Made by a program: the position numbers and the translations under genes. Below the pieces are notes generated by a model. It was not told the DNA's origin and searched no databases. It worked only from the letters and a program-made list of their open reading frames with translations. From Labilibaculum antarcticum (lineage in GTDB: Bacteria > Bacteroidota > Bacteroidia > Bacteroidales > Marinifilaceae), in NCBI RefSeq assembly GCF_002356295.1, contig NZ_AP018042.1, positions 4,930,361-4,994,360 on the forward strand: a stretch of 64,000 bases of DNA, written 5' to 3'. This document shows positions 19,033 through 27,271 of this stretch, piece after piece (within the stretch, counting starts at the first letter, position 1; each line of letters starts with the position of its first letter).

Positions 19033-19108
19033 TGAATGAAATAATTCATTTTTTTAAATTAATTAAGAATAAAAGATTTGTTTAAACGGAAGTAAAAACA
19101 ATAAAGCA

Positions 19109-20716
19109 TTGAATCAAATAGAATCAAAAATAAACGTAAAATCTGCGGATTTCTTGAATAATAAGAAGTCTTACGAGAAATTGATGAAAGAATATCGCCA
19201 TCGATTAAAGTCAATAATGCATGGTGTTGATGAAAAAGCCAAAGAGCGTCATTTGAAGCGCGGAAAGTTATTGGTAAGAGATCGCATTGAGTTGTTGTTA
19301 GATAAGAATACTCCTTTTTTAGAACTATCAGCAATGGCTGCTTGCGACCAATACGAAAATCAATTTCCTTCAGCAGGCATTGTGACTGGTATTGGCGTAA
19401 TTCATGGCAGAGAGTGCGTGATTGTTGCTAATGATGCAACGGTGAAAGGTGGAACTTACATCAAGGAAACCATTAAGAAGCACATTCGTGCACAGGAAAT
19501 TGCCATGGAAAACCATTTAGCTTGTATCTATATGGTCGATTCGGGAGGTGTTTTTCTTCCAGAGCAATCGAAGGTTTTTCCTGATAAGTATGATTTTGGG
19601 CGATTTTTCTTCAATCAATCGAAAATGTCGGCCAGAGGAATTCCTCAAATCTCCATTGTAATGGGATCGTGTACTGCAGGTGGAGCGTACGTTCCGGCCA
19701 TGAGTGATGAAACCATTATTGTAAGAGGACAAGGAACCATTTTTATTGGCGGACCTCCATTGGTGAAGGCTGCAACAGGTGAGGATGTTACTGCCGAAGA
19801 ATTAGGTGGTGCCGAAATGCATACTTCCATTTCAGGAGTTGCAGATCATCTGGCTGAAAATGACCGACATGCGGTTCAGATTTGCCGAGATATATTCGAA
19901 TCGATGCCTAAGGTGCGGAAATTTGGATTGGAAAGAGAAGAAGTGAAAGCACCGGCATATCCCGCTGATGAATTGTACGGATTGGCTCCAATTGACCTGA
20001 AAAAAGCAATTGATGCCCACGAATTGATAGCAAGAATTGTTGATGGAAGTTCATTTCAGGAATTTAAAGAGCGTTATGCTCCAAGCATAGTTACTGGCTT
20101 TGCTAAGATCATGGGCTTTCCGGTTGGAATTATAGCCAATAATGGCATTATTTTCTCTGAGACATCGCTTAAGGCGGCACATTTTATTGAATTGTGCTGT
20201 TTTCGTAAAATTCCGTTGATCTTCTTGCAGAACATTACTGGTTTTATGGTGGGGAAAGAGTATGAGCACAAAGGAATTGCCCGTGATGGAGCCAAAATGG
20301 TTCATGCAGTTGCAAATGCTCAGGTTCCTAAGTTCACCGTAATTGTTGGTGGCTCTTTTGGAGCAGGAAACTACGCTATGGCAGGACGCGCCTATGAACC
20401 CAGATTGTTGTTTATGTGGCCCAATGCCAAGATTTCAGTAATGGGTGGCGAACAGGCTGCAGGTGTTTTGGTGCAGGTGAAAGAACAACAACTTCAGAAA
20501 AGAGGGAAGAAATTTCCTATGGCGGAGCAAAATAATCTAAAAGAGAGCATTTTAGCAAAATATGAAGAGGAAGGTTCAGCCTATTACAGTACATCACGTT
20601 TGTGGGACGATGGAATTATTGATCCGGCCGATACAAGAAAGATATTGGCGATGGGAATAGCTGCTTCCGTGAATAAAGAGTTTGGGGAACCGGATTTTGG
20701 TGTGTTTAGGATGTAA
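19109..20716 (+). CDS. Methylcrotonyl-CoA-type carboxylase, carboxyltransferase (beta) subunit
   Basis: The 535-residue carboxyltransferase aligns from memory closely with methylcrotonyl-CoA carboxylase beta (MccB/LiuB) and geranyl-CoA carboxylase beta (AtuC). Key segments are NDATVKGGTYIKETIKKHIR, VDSGGVFLPEQ, MGSCTAGGAYVPAMSDE, GTIFIGGPPLVKAATGEDV, LQNITGFMVGKEYEHKGIA and GGSFGAGNYAMAGRAYEPR. It transfers CO2 from biotin to the gamma carbon of a 3-methyl-2-enoyl-CoA. The start is TTG at 19109: the conserved N terminus (SKINVKSADF) begins there and no ATG is available. Its biotin-carrying partner is encoded at 21664. MCC and geranyl-CoA carboxylase cannot be told apart by eye. Confidence 0.9.
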   Translation: MNQIESKINVKSADFLNNKKSYEKLMKEYRHRLKSIMHGVDEKAKERHLKRGKLLVRDRIELLLDKNTPFLELSAMAACDQYENQFPSAGIVTGIGVIHGRECVIVANDATVKGGTYIKETIKKHIRAQEIAMENHLACIYMVDSGGVFLPEQSKVFPDKYDFGRFFFNQSKMSARGIPQISIVMGSCTAGGAYVPAMSDETIIVRGQGTIFIGGPPLVKAATGEDVTAEELGGAEMHTSISGVADHLAENDRHAVQICRDIFESMPKVRKFGLEREEVKAPAYPADELYGLAPIDLKKAIDAHELIARIVDGSSFQEFKERYAPSIVTGFAKIMGFPVGIIANNGIIFSETSLKAAHFIELCCFRKIPLIFLQNITGFMVGKEYEHKGIARDGAKMVHAVANAQVPKFTVIVGGSFGAGNYAMAGRAYEPRLLFMWPNAKISVMGGEQAAGVLVQVKEQQLQKRGKKFPMAEQNNLKESILAKYEEEGSAYYSTSRLWDDGIIDPADTRKILAMGIAASVNKEFGEPDFGVFRM

Positions 20717-20730
20717 ACACTCCCCTTAAT

Positions 20731-20782
20731 CCCCTCTCAAGAGGGGAATCACAATGTGTTAAAGTCCCCCCTTTGAAGGGGG
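20731..20782. repeat. G/C-rich hairpin pair between carboxylase and hydratase genes
   Basis: Two short hairpins lie back to back in an otherwise AT-rich spacer: CCCCTCTCAAGAGGGG (20731-20746) and CCCCCCTTTGAAGGGGG (20766-20782), followed by ATACAGGGGGATG. This looks like the common Bacteroidota interspersed 'cccctttgaaggggg-tacagggggatg' element. A fragment, ACAGGGGGATG, recurs at 24000-24010. Confidence 0.65.
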
Positions 20783-20821
20783 ATACAGGGGGATGTTTGA
20801 TTGATATTAAAATATAAACTA

Positions 20822-21622
20822 ATGAAACAATTTAAAACAATAGAATTTAATATAGAAGACAAAATTGGAACGATTAGCTTGAATCGTCCTGAGATACATA
20901 ATGCCTTTAATGAGGTGATGATTGCTGAAATCATTGATTGTTTCGAAGAAATTGAAAAGATGAATTACGATTGTATCAGGGTTGTGATCATGAGAGGTAA
21001 AGGAAAATCTTTCTGCGCTGGGGCTGATCTCAAATGGATGAAAGGGGTTGCCAATTATTCATATCAGGAAAACTATCTGGAGAGTTATAAGCTATCGATG
21101 TGCTTTAATGCTGTTTACTCCTGCAAGTTTCCCACGATTGCTTTAGTGCATGGTGCGGCAATTGGTGGAGCGAATGGATTATTGGCGGCCTGCGATTTTG
21201 TTCTGGCACATAAAAATACAGTTTTCTCATTAAGCGAAGTGAAAATCGGCATTGTTCCGGCTTGTATATCTCCTTACGTGATGAAACGGGTTGGTGAATA
21301 CAAATCTAAAGAATTGATGCTGACAGGTATGAGATTCAACGGTAAAAAGGCAAAGGAAGCAGGTTTGGTGAATTGGTCGTTTGGTGAAAAGAAGCTAAAT
21401 GCAAAATTAGAGGATTTGATTTCAATGCTAAAATCGAGTGGTCCCATTGCAGTTTCTACCTGCAAGCAATTGCTGTACGATGTGGAGAATGTTTGGAATC
21501 ATGAAGAAACAATGGAAAATACAGCTAAAATGATTGCTGAATTGCGTCAATCGGATGAAGGTCAGGAAGGAATGAGTTCATTTCTGGAGAAACGGAAACC
21601 CAATTGGACAGAAAATAATTAA
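20822..21622 (+). CDS. Methylglutaconyl-CoA hydratase-like crotonase
   Basis: The 266-residue crotonase-family protein has the oxyanion-hole region FCAGADLKWMKG. The first catalytic Glu position of classical crotonases is replaced (GGANGLLAACDF), while the second Glu is kept in SLSEVKIGIVPACISPYV. The ISPYV signature and single Glu match LiuC/AtuE-type hydratases, which hydrate 3-methylglutaconyl-CoA or isohexenylglutaconyl-CoA. Its place between the two carboxylase subunit genes supports that reaction. The ATG at 20822 is preferred to a TTG at 20801. It is distinct from the crotonase at 6658, which keeps both glutamates. Confidence 0.85.
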   Translation: MKQFKTIEFNIEDKIGTISLNRPEIHNAFNEVMIAEIIDCFEEIEKMNYDCIRVVIMRGKGKSFCAGADLKWMKGVANYSYQENYLESYKLSMCFNAVYSCKFPTIALVHGAAIGGANGLLAACDFVLAHKNTVFSLSEVKIGIVPACISPYVMKRVGEYKSKELMLTGMRFNGKKAKEAGLVNWSFGEKKLNAKLEDLISMLKSSGPIAVSTCKQLLYDVENVWNHEETMENTAKMIAELRQSDEGQEGMSSFLEKRKPNWTENN

Positions 21623-21663
21623 CAATTAATAATTTTTCATTGTCGATTACTAATTGAATAAAA

Positions 21664-23649
21664 ATGTACTACAAAAGACTACTAATAGCGAATCGTGGCG
21701 AAATTGCCCTAAGAATCATGCGAACAGCAAGAGACCTGGGTATTCATACCATTGCGCTGTATACTGAACTCGATCGGCAGGCAGAGCACGTATTGCAAGC
21801 CGATGAAGCATATCCGTTGCAGGGAAATAACTTGCAGGAAACATATCTTAATTTAAATCAGATCGTTGAAATTGCACGAAAAGCAAAAGCGGATGCCATT
21901 CATCCAGGATATGGATTTTTAGCTGAGAATGCAGTTTTTTCTCAATTATGTGCTGATAATGGAATTGATTTTGTGGGTCCGGATGCTAACGCAATCGAAT
22001 TGATGGGGAATAAGGTAAATGCCCGTGAATTTGCCAAGTCGATTGGTGTACCTGTGTTAGAAGGGGTGATTGGGGACATTAAGGAATTGATTACTGCGGC
22101 AAATGAAATGCAGTTTCCGCTTTTGATTAAAGCTGCTGCTGGTGGTGGTGGCAAAGGAATGCGCATCGTTCATAAAAAAGAGGATTTAAAAGGGGCATTG
22201 GAATCAACATCTCGCGAAGCAACAACTTATTTTGGTGATGGGACAGTTCTGATAGAAAGATATGTTCAAAATCCACGTCATATAGAAGTTCAGATTTTAG
22301 CAGACAAACATGGAAATGTGGTGCATTTATTTGAGCGTGAATGCTCTATTCAGAGACGATTTCAAAAAGTGATTGAGGAAGCTCCTTCGCCAACTTTAAC
22401 GCCTGAATTGAGGAAGGAAATGGGCAATATGGCTGTGTTTTTGGCTCAGGAAATGAGTTACACCAATGCAGGAACAATTGAGTTTTTGGTTGATGAGGAC
22501 TTGAATTACTACTTTCTGGAGATGAACACAAGAATTCAGGTGGAACATCCGGTAACGGAAATGATTACTGGAATTGATTTGGTGGAAGAGCAGTTAGCAA
22601 TTGCTTCGGGGCGAAAGCTGAAGTTGAGACAAGAAGATATTCACATGAAGGGACATGCTATTGAAGCGAGGATTTATGCGGAAGATCCAGAAAATGAGTT
22701 CATCCCATCGCCAGGTGAAATAAGTTTTTACAAAGCGCCTAAATTGTTTGAGGGGCGACTGCGTCTGGATTCCGCCATAGTGGGGCCATGTACGATACAT
22801 CCTGATTACGATCCGATGATAGCAAAATTGGTAGTTTGGGACGAAAACAGGGATTTGGCCATTGAAGGCTTGCATCATGCCTTGCACAATTACGAGATAC
22901 ATGGAATCAAAAATAACATCATGTATTTGCATACTTTGTTGAATACCAGCTATTTTAAACGAAATAAGATCTCAACCCATTTTTGTCAGAATCATAACGA
23001 TGAGTTGATGCAAAAAATGAAGGAAGATAAGCTTGAAATACCAGCATTCCTTTTTCAAATCAGCTTTGCTTTGTTTGAGTTGAACAGAGAGAAGGTCGAT
23101 TCAATTTGGGAAGAGATTGGTTATTGGAGACAGCAGGGAACAAAACTTAGAATTGTAGATGAGGAAGTACTTGATATTGAAATAATCAGCAAAAACCCAT
23201 ACAATATAAAAATTTACAATACTAATTATATTATTGATAATGTGAGTATTGATGGCTTTCAATTAATGTTGGAGTTTAATGGTGTCAGATATCAGTTTTA
23301 CCAATCGAAAAATACAGAGGGAAAGAGCTTTGTGAGTTGTCAGGGGATAGTTCGTGAGATGATTCGATGGTCGGAGATTCAATCCAATATAGGAGATGTT
23401 GGGGTTTCTGATCAGAAAGAAGGTGATGGAAGAATTTTATCACCAATGCCTGGCAGAGTGGTTAAGATTGAAGCCAAAACGGGACAGATAGTGGCTAAAG
23501 GTGATGTACTGATTATTGTGGAAGCCATGAAGATGGAGAATAGTATTTTGGCTCCGTTTGGAGGTGTTATAGGAAATGTTTTTGTGAGTGAGGGGGATCA
23601 GGTGAAGAACGCAATGGAGTTAATAAAATTGGAAGCAGTTGGAGAATAG
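21664..23649 (+). CDS. Methylcrotonyl-CoA-type carboxylase, biotin carboxylase (alpha) subunit
   Basis: The 661-residue protein has a biotin carboxylase N-terminal domain (YKRLLIANRGEIALRIMRTA), an ATP-grasp domain with the glycine loop AAAGGGGKGMRIV and EMNTRIQVEHPVTEM, a biotin-carboxylase C-terminal domain, a linker region and a C-terminal biotinyl domain with VEAMKMEN (biotinylated Lys623). The length and architecture are those of MccA/LiuD/AtuF. It carboxylates its own biotin using ATP and bicarbonate; the beta subunit at 19109 completes the reaction. It lies 41 bases after the hydratase gene, so the carboxylase-hydratase-carboxylase order matches liuB-C-D and atuC-E-F. Confidence 0.93.
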   Translation: MYYKRLLIANRGEIALRIMRTARDLGIHTIALYTELDRQAEHVLQADEAYPLQGNNLQETYLNLNQIVEIARKAKADAIHPGYGFLAENAVFSQLCADNGIDFVGPDANAIELMGNKVNAREFAKSIGVPVLEGVIGDIKELITAANEMQFPLLIKAAAGGGGKGMRIVHKKEDLKGALESTSREATTYFGDGTVLIERYVQNPRHIEVQILADKHGNVVHLFERECSIQRRFQKVIEEAPSPTLTPELRKEMGNMAVFLAQEMSYTNAGTIEFLVDEDLNYYFLEMNTRIQVEHPVTEMITGIDLVEEQLAIASGRKLKLRQEDIHMKGHAIEARIYAEDPENEFIPSPGEISFYKAPKLFEGRLRLDSAIVGPCTIHPDYDPMIAKLVVWDENRDLAIEGLHHALHNYEIHGIKNNIMYLHTLLNTSYFKRNKISTHFCQNHNDELMQKMKEDKLEIPAFLFQISFALFELNREKVDSIWEEIGYWRQQGTKLRIVDEEVLDIEIISKNPYNIKIYNTNYIIDNVSIDGFQLMLEFNGVRYQFYQSKNTEGKSFVSCQGIVREMIRWSEIQSNIGDVGVSDQKEGDGRILSPMPGRVVKIEAKTGQIVAKGDVLIIVEAMKMENSILAPFGGVIGNVFVSEGDQVKNAMELIKLEAVGE

Positions 23650-23674
23650 GGATTAACCGCTAAGCGTAAGTCTC

Positions 23675-23879
23675 CTGCAAGTTGCAGAAAAGAAATATAG
23701 AGTGTGTAATGCTTGCTGCAGGTTGCAGGAAGATAAAGTACAGGGTGTGTAATGCTTGCCGCAAGGTGGAGGAAGAAAATACGGAGTGTGTAATGCTTGC
23801 CGCAAAGGTGGAGGAAGAAAAATACAGGGTGTGTAATGCTTGCCGCAAAGGTGGAGGAAGAAAATACAGAGTGTGTAAT
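23675..23879. repeat. Tandem repeat, about five units of 41-43 bases
   Basis: The phrase GTGTGTAATGCTTGC followed by TGCAGGTTGCAGGAAG or CGCAAAGGTGGAGGAAG is repeated about 4.9 times. Units 3 to 5 are nearly identical and the first two more diverged. The array lies immediately after the biotin carboxylase stop. Its length is not a multiple of three throughout, and the reading frames across it are not conserved, so it does not encode a repeat protein. The remainder of the 428-base gap 23650-24077 holds a palindrome and no gene. Confidence 0.85.
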
Positions 23880-24028
23880 CACTAAATGATTAATGGGAAT
23901 TGACCAAGACGAAAGAATTTTACGATAAATGGATATGATTGAAACATGATACTTATACTTTGAAAATATGAAACGTCCATGCCAAAGTGATTTTGACACA
24001 CAGGGGGATGATTATTCCAGCATGGTAA

Positions 24029-24046
24029 TCCCGAAAGCTTTCGGGA
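24029..24046. repeat. Perfect 18-base palindrome upstream of the AtuA gene
   Basis: TCCCGAAAGCTTTCGGGA is a perfect inverted repeat 32 bases before the AtuA-family start codon. It follows a fragment of the ACAGGGGGATG element. It may be another interspersed palindrome, a leader hairpin or an operator; the sequence alone does not decide. Confidence 0.6.
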
Positions 24047-24077
24047 CCATATGACAAAAACTTAAAATTATAAACAT

Positions 24078-25895
24078 ATGAAAGACAAAATCAGAATTGC
24101 AAATGCCGGTGGTTTCTGGGGCGATGACCTTGGAGTACTTAGAAGACAGTTGGAAGGTGGAGATGTGGACTACATATCTTCTGATTTTTTAGCTGAAGTA
24201 ACGATGAGTATTCTTCGTAAACAACAGTTAAAAAACGAATCTTTAGGCTATGTAACTGATTTTGTGGATCAGATCGTAGATGTGGCTGATTTAATGAAAG
24301 AGAAAGGTGTAAGAATGATTACAAATGCCGGAGGAATTAATCCAATCGGTTGTGCACGTAAAATTCTTTCAGAATTGAAAAAGAAAGGCATCACTATTAA
24401 AATTGCAGTGGTTGAAGGTGATAATATCATCGAAAGAATAGATGAATTTTATCCTGCCAAAACCAGTTTTAAGAACATGGATACCGGAGATGATTTTAAG
24501 GATATCTTCGAGAACATACAAAGTGCGAATATTTATTTGGGTGTGCCTCCTTTATTAAAGGCTTTAGCGAGTGGAGCCGATTTGATACTGGCTGGCCGCG
24601 TAACCGATACCTCAGTAACTATGGCACCAATGATTTATGAATTGGGATGGAAACTGGATGATTGGGATAAGTTGGCCTCTGGTTTAATAGCCGGTCATAT
24701 TATCGAATGTGGGGCTCAGTCAACAGGTGGCAATTTTACCGATTGGCAAAAAGTTAAACGCTGGGATAACATGGGATATCCTATTGTTGAAATGAATAAA
24801 AATGGTGAATTTACGGTCTATAAGCATGAGAATACCGGCGGTTTAATCAGTATCGATACAATTCGCGAGCAATTGGTATATGAAATGGGCAATCCTGCTC
24901 AATATATCAGTCCTGATGTTGTCGCCGATTTTAGTCAATTAGTATTGAAAGAGCAAGGTGAAAATCGTGTATTGGTGAAAAATGCAAAAGGTCATCCATC
25001 CACTCCATATTTAAAAGTTTCGATGGCGTTTGAAGATGGATACAAAGCGACAAGCTCTATCGTAATTAGCGGTGGCAAAGTATTACTTAAAGCACAAGAG
25101 TTCGAGAAAATATTTTGGCAACGTTTAAAGCACTCTTATTTAAAGAAAAATACTGAATTTGTTGGATACAATGCTTGTCATCAGCATTTGGCTGAAGATA
25201 TCAATCCCAATGAAATATTACTGCGATTATCAGTTTACGATACTGATGTTTCAAAAATCAAAGACTTTTCGATGAGTATTGCTCCGTTGATCTTGAGCGG
25301 ACCTCCTGGAGTTGCCGTAATAGGTGGTAGAGCTAGAATGCAACAGGTTATTACTTATTGGCCTACTTTAATTCCCAAAACTTGTATCTCCTCGATGGTT
25401 TACGTTTTGGATAAAGAGGGAGAAATTAAAGAAACATCAGAAATACCATCTGTTTTAGGAAATGAACAGGAATTAGTAGCAACACAATCATCGAATTCTT
25501 ATCATGACAATGTGAAAAAGGAAAAAGGCAGAAAAATGTGTGCTGTTCCATTTAGAGATATATGTTTGGCTCGTTCCGGAGATAAGGGCGATACCGTAAA
25601 TGTTGGGGTATTGGCTAGATCCAAAGAGGTATATGAATTCCTGAAAACGGAACTAACTTCAGAAAGAATTACGAATATGTTTTTCGGATTATCAAAAGGC
25701 AAAGTAACAAGATTTGAAATTGATAATTTAATGGCTCTGAATTTTTTGTTGGAAGAAGCTTTAGATGGTGGTGGAACTAAATCATTAATGATTGATGCTC
25801 AGGGTAAAATGTTTGCATCTGCACTGTTGAATCAAGAGGTTGTGGTTCCTGATGATGTTCTCGCCACTATATTATCCGGGGAATTTCAAAAATAA
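24078..25895 (+). CDS. AtuA-family (DUF1446) protein
   Basis: The 605-residue protein has the AtuA/DUF1446 domain (about 4-455) with the N-terminal signature IANAGGFWGDD, then ITNAGGINPIGCA, LGVPPLLKAL, ILAGRVTDTSVTM and GGNFTDW. It is joined to the C-terminal AtuA-like domain (about 490-600) beginning DICLARSGDKGDTVNVGVLAR. In Pseudomonas atuA belongs to the acyclic terpene utilisation cluster, but its reaction is not established. Here it lies where liu leucine clusters usually carry HMG-CoA lyase, after the carboxylase and hydratase genes and before an acyl-CoA dehydrogenase. Cytoplasmic, with no signal peptide. The family is certain; the function is unknown. Confidence 0.9.
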   Translation: MKDKIRIANAGGFWGDDLGVLRRQLEGGDVDYISSDFLAEVTMSILRKQQLKNESLGYVTDFVDQIVDVADLMKEKGVRMITNAGGINPIGCARKILSELKKKGITIKIAVVEGDNIIERIDEFYPAKTSFKNMDTGDDFKDIFENIQSANIYLGVPPLLKALASGADLILAGRVTDTSVTMAPMIYELGWKLDDWDKLASGLIAGHIIECGAQSTGGNFTDWQKVKRWDNMGYPIVEMNKNGEFTVYKHENTGGLISIDTIREQLVYEMGNPAQYISPDVVADFSQLVLKEQGENRVLVKNAKGHPSTPYLKVSMAFEDGYKATSSIVISGGKVLLKAQEFEKIFWQRLKHSYLKKNTEFVGYNACHQHLAEDINPNEILLRLSVYDTDVSKIKDFSMSIAPLILSGPPGVAVIGGRARMQQVITYWPTLIPKTCISSMVYVLDKEGEIKETSEIPSVLGNEQELVATQSSNSYHDNVKKEKGRKMCAVPFRDICLARSGDKGDTVNVGVLARSKEVYEFLKTELTSERITNMFFGLSKGKVTRFEIDNLMALNFLLEEALDGGGTKSLMIDAQGKMFASALLNQEVVVPDDVLATILSGEFQK

Positions 25896-26023
25896 ATCTA
25901 GAATGGAATTTGCGAAATCATTGATAGTTGCTAACTTAATATTTGTGAATGAGGAAGCGTAGAGATTGAAGTGGCAGGGATATTTCCTCATTCCTGGATA
26001 ATTAATTACTAATAGAAATATAT

Positions 26024-27169
26024 ATGCTTCCATATTTGAATGATGAACATGATACGATAAGAAAGGCTGTTCGGGATTTTGCCGAACGGGATATAAAACC
26101 ATTGGCTCAGGAACTAGACGAGAAAGAGGAGTTTTCTATTGAATTAACCCAAAAAATGGGCGAAATGGGATTGTTTGGCATGACACTTCCTGAAAAATAT
26201 GGAGGACATAATACCGATTATTTGTCTTATATAATTGCAGTTGAGGAAATTGCAAGGGTTGATGGTTCGCATGCAGCCACACTTGCGGCTCATAATTCGT
26301 TGGGAATTGGCCCATTGTATGAATTTGGCAATGAAGAGCAAAAATTAAAATATCTACCCGGACTTTGTTCTGGTAAAGAACTGTGGGCGTTCGGATTGAC
26401 AGAACCTGAAGCTGGTTCTGATTCCCGGGGATCAAAAACATTTGCAAAAGACAAAGGTGATCGTTGGGAGATTAACGGTTCGAAAATCTTTATTACAAAT
26501 GGATCAACTCCTTTGTGTTCGGGTGTAACAGTTCAGGCGGTTACAGCAATAAAGGGTAATGAAAAAGAATTCACGACTTTTATTGTAGAAAAAGGAACAT
26601 CTGGCTGGACATCCAAAGCCATGCATGGTAAAATGATGTGGAGGGCTTCGGATACGTCCGAAATGTTCTTTGATGACTGCAGCATTCCAAAAGAAAATAT
26701 TCTGGGAGTGCGTGGCATGGGCTCTAAAGTCATGTTGAAAACCTTGGATTCAGGAAGACTATCTATTGCCGCGATGGGACTTGGATGTGCTCAGGGTGCT
26801 TACGAATTGGCTCTTGCTTATGCAAAAGAGAGAAAGCAATTTGGGAAAACACTGTCGAAATTTCAAGCCATTTCGTTTAAATTAGCCGATATGGCTCTGA
26901 AAATTGAATTGGCAAGGAATTTACTATACAAAGCATGTTGGTTGAAAGATATTGGCGAAGAATACGGAAAAGAAGCTGCTATGGCTAAATTGTATTGTTC
27001 CGAAATAGCAAAGGAAGTTGCCGATGAAGCTGTTCAGATTCATGGAGGATATGGTCTAATGAAAGAATATCCGGTGGAACGATTTTATCGTGATCAAAGA
27101 TTGTTGCAAATTGGAGAAGGAACATCTGAAATTCAAAGAATGGTTATCTCAAGATATATTGGATGCTAA
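26024..27169 (+). CDS. Second acyl-CoA dehydrogenase of the cluster
   Basis: The 381-residue acyl-CoA dehydrogenase has the FAD/substrate motifs FGLTEPEAGSDSRGS, INGSKIFITNG, QIHGGYGLMKEYPVERFYRD and QIGEGTSEIQ. The catalytic base is at the SCAD/MCAD position (Glu365 in EGTSEI). The alternative position used by isovaleryl-CoA dehydrogenase is glycine (TLDSGR rather than LDLER). From position alone it would be called LiuA (isovaleryl-CoA dehydrogenase) or AtuD (citronellyl-CoA dehydrogenase); the residue pattern argues against canonical LiuA. Electrons would pass to EtfAB encoded upstream. The start is the ATG at 26024. Confidence 0.9.
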   Translation: MLPYLNDEHDTIRKAVRDFAERDIKPLAQELDEKEEFSIELTQKMGEMGLFGMTLPEKYGGHNTDYLSYIIAVEEIARVDGSHAATLAAHNSLGIGPLYEFGNEEQKLKYLPGLCSGKELWAFGLTEPEAGSDSRGSKTFAKDKGDRWEINGSKIFITNGSTPLCSGVTVQAVTAIKGNEKEFTTFIVEKGTSGWTSKAMHGKMMWRASDTSEMFFDDCSIPKENILGVRGMGSKVMLKTLDSGRLSIAAMGLGCAQGAYELALAYAKERKQFGKTLSKFQAISFKLADMALKIELARNLLYKACWLKDIGEEYGKEAAMAKLYCSEIAKEVADEAVQIHGGYGLMKEYPVERFYRDQRLLQIGEGTSEIQRMVISRYIGC

Positions 27170-27271
27170 AATGGGTTCATTATAACAATTATAAAGTAGA
27201 CAATAAATTTTTTAAAAGCTAATAGCTCAAGACGAATAGCTATAAATCACATAACAATAAACACCATCACT

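Noticed and set aside
23598-23999. Open frames on both strands across the tandem repeat
   Set aside because: The repeated peptide runs (such as ASITHPVF) are only the translation of the 41-43-base DNA repeat, in several frames at once; unit length is not a multiple of three.
26024-27169. Firm assignment as isovaleryl-CoA dehydrogenase from cluster position
   Set aside because: The residue at the LiuA/IVD base position is glycine, and the SCAD/MCAD base Glu365 is present instead.
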